Below are positions 62,476 to 64,000 of a stretch of DNA of 64,000 nt, piece by piece (positions within the stretch are counted from its first letter, which is position 1; each line of letters opens with the position of its first letter). The notes beneath the pieces are model-generated. The model had not been told where the DNA came from and did no database searches. It saw nothing but the letters and a program-made list of their open reading frames with translations. The DNA is from Pseudomonas sp. B21-028 (lineage in GTDB: Bacteria; Pseudomonadota; Gammaproteobacteria; Pseudomonadales; Pseudomonadaceae), in assembly GCF_024749045.1 (NCBI RefSeq), contig NZ_CP087184.1, positions 2,542,001 to 2,606,000 of the forward strand, written 5' to 3'. A program made the position numbers and the translations under genes.

Positions 62476-62538
62476 TCATTCACATAGGATGAAGACGCTC
62501 AAAAGAACGAACCCATCGCCTATCACCATCAGCACATG
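62476..62538 (-). pseudogene. Remnant of the small membrane protein gene
   Basis: In the minus frame this reads HVLMVIGDGFVLLSVFILCE and then stops, against HVLMVIGGGLVLLGVFVLFG in the intact gene at 53143-53412. The start codon is lost and the frame ends after 20 codons. It is a decayed copy of the 5' end only. Confidence 0.75.
62486..62538. repeat. 53-bp imperfect direct repeat, right copy
   Basis: It matches 53357-53409 at 48 of 53 positions, same orientation. Similarity stops abruptly on the 3' side at CAGCACATG. Confidence 0.8.
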
Positions 62539-62953
62539 ATCTGCCGGGATACCCACACGCTTCGGGGCACTCTCTCATTGCTCTATCTCCCAAGAGGCGT
62601 TCAGAGGATTCTCCGCTCTCTTTCGGAGTCATCCCCGTTCCACTACTTCCCTGATAACATACATCAGCCGTGGCGGAACTAGGTGAGGACAATCAGAAAT
62701 CACCGAGGAGAGGGCCCATATAGCAGGCTGACGCGGCCGCAGTTTCTCCAAGCCCCGGTTTATGAAAGCCAGAGTCAATACTCAGTTCAATATCGTATTG
62801 CCTGAGCAATCATGGGGACGTGCGCCTTCACATGCGCTGACGCAGCCAATCGCTTCACCCTAATGCGACGAAACATAGAGGGCATGGCGCAGAAGGCGCC
62901 AAAACAGGCACTTCTCGATGAGTGCCTTCCATTTGAAGGGAGCTAGCGTGGCA

Positions 62954-63922
62954 CTAATGGCTTTTTTCGTCTCGAGGTGAGTATCCAAAAGCTTCCTTGA
63001 ACCGGACGGAAAAAAGCGCCTGGCTGGAAAAACCACAGTTGTAGGCCACTTCCGCGATGGTCGCGGGCCGAGCCTTGTGCAGCGCATTCTCGCGCAGAAG
63101 CTTTTGAGCGTGCCTGAGCCGAGCAAGACGAAGTTCTCGCCCGAACGTCGTATCGTGAGCCTGGAAAATCTTGTGGACATAGCGGATGGAAACGCGGTGA
63201 GCTTGAGCTGCTCGCTCAGGTGCAAGATCCGGGTCGTGAAAGTTTGCCGCGATATACGCCATGACACGGTGAAAGAAGTGATCGATGACCGTTCGTGAAT
63301 CCCCCGCTGCATCGGTCTCCGGTACATCCATCATCAAGAAAGCCAATTCCAGCAATCCTCTCTCCAAGCTTCTGACATGCTCGGGGGAAAGGCAGGAGGC
63401 GTTTTCCAATGCTTGCAACGCGAATTGCGTTAGCAGTGGCACGAAACGCGAATTGGCGACGTCGACGCGGCCACAACGCGCATCAATTTTCGGACACATC
63501 GCCCTGAATTGGTCGGCCGGTATTTTTACTGTGACGTTTCTCGTGCCGTTGGGGATATCCAACTGATAGGTTTCTGCGGAATTGAAGACAGAGACCTGGC
63601 CTGGCGCAACGTCTCCAAATCGACCCAGGTGTGTGAACTGCTCAGTTTGCATGGTCGGCATGACTAGCGCGAAAAAATCCGAATCATCGCGTCCGGCATG
63701 TACTTTGCGGCGCACAGCCCGTTGCGCATCAGCGGCAAAGCGAGTAATTCCGACCGCGCCGATCTGGGTGGATTCAATGACTCCGCAGAACGATGCAGGG
63801 TTGTAGGCCGCCACGTCTATCGGGTAGTAGACATCGCTCATGAAATCCTGCCAGGCAGCAAGACGTCTTTGTGGATGAACCTCGCCCGTCGAGAACCGGG
63901 TTATCAAATGTAACGAATCCAC
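62954..63922 (-). CDS. AraC-family regulator with FeaR-type N-terminal domain
   Basis: The 322-residue protein has an AraC-binding-2 sensor (residues ~20-190) and a C-terminal double HTH (HRVSIRYVHKIFQAHDTTFG and VAYNCGFSSQALFSVRFKEA). It has the same architecture as the AraC regulator at 7470. I chose GTG 63922, because AGGAGG lies five bases upstream; a GTG at 63943 opens the same frame. No target gene is visible downstream on this strand or beyond the edge. The last 78 bases of the window hold only its leader. Confidence 0.85.
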   Translation of the reverse strand: MDSLHLITRFSTGEVHPQRRLAAWQDFMSDVYYPIDVAAYNPASFCGVIESTQIGAVGITRFAADAQRAVRRKVHAGRDDSDFFALVMPTMQTEQFTHLGRFGDVAPGQVSVFNSAETYQLDIPNGTRNVTVKIPADQFRAMCPKIDARCGRVDVANSRFVPLLTQFALQALENASCLSPEHVRSLERGLLELAFLMMDVPETDAAGDSRTVIDHFFHRVMAYIAANFHDPDLAPERAAQAHRVSIRYVHKIFQAHDTTFGRELRLARLRHAQKLLRENALHKARPATIAEVAYNCGFSSQALFSVRFKEAFGYSPRDEKSH

Positions 63923-64000
63923 ACGCCCTCCTGAAAAAATCACTGCCTTAGAAGCTCAAGCAAGCCCTATGCCATGACTTCCAGGCAAGCCTAGTCAGCC

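Larger units (their letters stand above)
61907..62953. other. 1-kb gene-poor, decayed stretch
   Basis: I find no confident gene between the orphan protein and the last AraC gene. It contains a possible short minus-strand frame with a hairpin, a terminator, the right copy of the 53-bp repeat inside a gene remnant, and an inverted repeat CGTCTTCAT (62471-62479) / ATGAAGACG (62489-62497). Base composition is AT-richer than the catabolic operons to the left. Confidence 0.6.

Noticed and set aside
1..64000. CRISPR arrays, prophage genes and complete insertion sequences
   Set aside because: No regularly spaced repeats, capsid or tail genes, or transposase were found. The only mobile element supported is the group II intron.

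Overview
The window looks like an accessory, catabolism-rich stretch of a Pseudomonas chromosome, probably from the P. fluorescens group. This rests on the GC-rich third codon positions, the dense mix of AraC, LysR, TetR and GntR regulators beside small catabolic operons, an OprB porin, a MipA protein, and a PQQ dehydrogenase controlled by a sigma-54 activator. No rRNA, tRNA, CRISPR array or replication origin was seen. Species assignment is inference.

Layout. 1-1371: PEBP-like protein and an AraC regulator cut by the left edge. 1504-7226: a sugar-acid type cluster (GntR regulator, FAH-family hydrolase, SDR, OprB porin, MFS transporter, cupin dioxygenase), followed by a divergent AraC regulator (7470-8444). 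8629-13919: two aldehyde dehydrogenases, an AraC regulator and a fold-type III PLP enzyme. 14069-23071: a TetR-controlled block of DUF2147 protein, TorF-type porin, FGGY sugar kinase, FucA-like class II aldolase, class III aminotransferase, an aldolase-like protein without zinc ligands, an MFS-SDR fusion and a short Mpo1/DUF962 protein. This is the most interesting region: transaminase, ketose kinase and aldolase are translationally coupled, and the neighbours are lipid-aldehyde type enzymes. I suggest, as inference only, a route for phytosphingosine-like lipid amino-polyols.

23144-31605: an RND efflux pump with its own outer-membrane factor and a MipA protein, divergent from a two-component system. 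31690-34360: SoxC-type sulfite dehydrogenase, its cytochrome c, and a TetR regulator with matching candidate operators. 34579-35454: DMT transporter. 35659-43360: a quinohemoprotein alcohol dehydrogenase and AldA-type aldehyde dehydrogenase behind a full-consensus sigma-54 promoter, then a group IIC intron inserted just past the aldA terminator (its maturase is frameshifted), then an AcoR-like sigma-54 activator.

43499-49671: alpha/beta hydrolase, split transketolase, MFS transporter, SDR and a divergent LysR regulator with a clear operator. 49810-53412: LysR regulator, DUF924 protein, CPA2 cation/proton antiporter and a small membrane protein. 53564-54333: an SDR gene broken by a one-base frameshift. 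54905-61906: DCL-like protein, then a four-gene MacAB/TolC-like ABC exporter with a Sec-exported two-cysteine protein and an orphan protein behind it. A 53-bp imperfect direct repeat brackets this roughly 9-kb block. 61907-62953 is decayed, AT-richer DNA. An AraC regulator ends the window.
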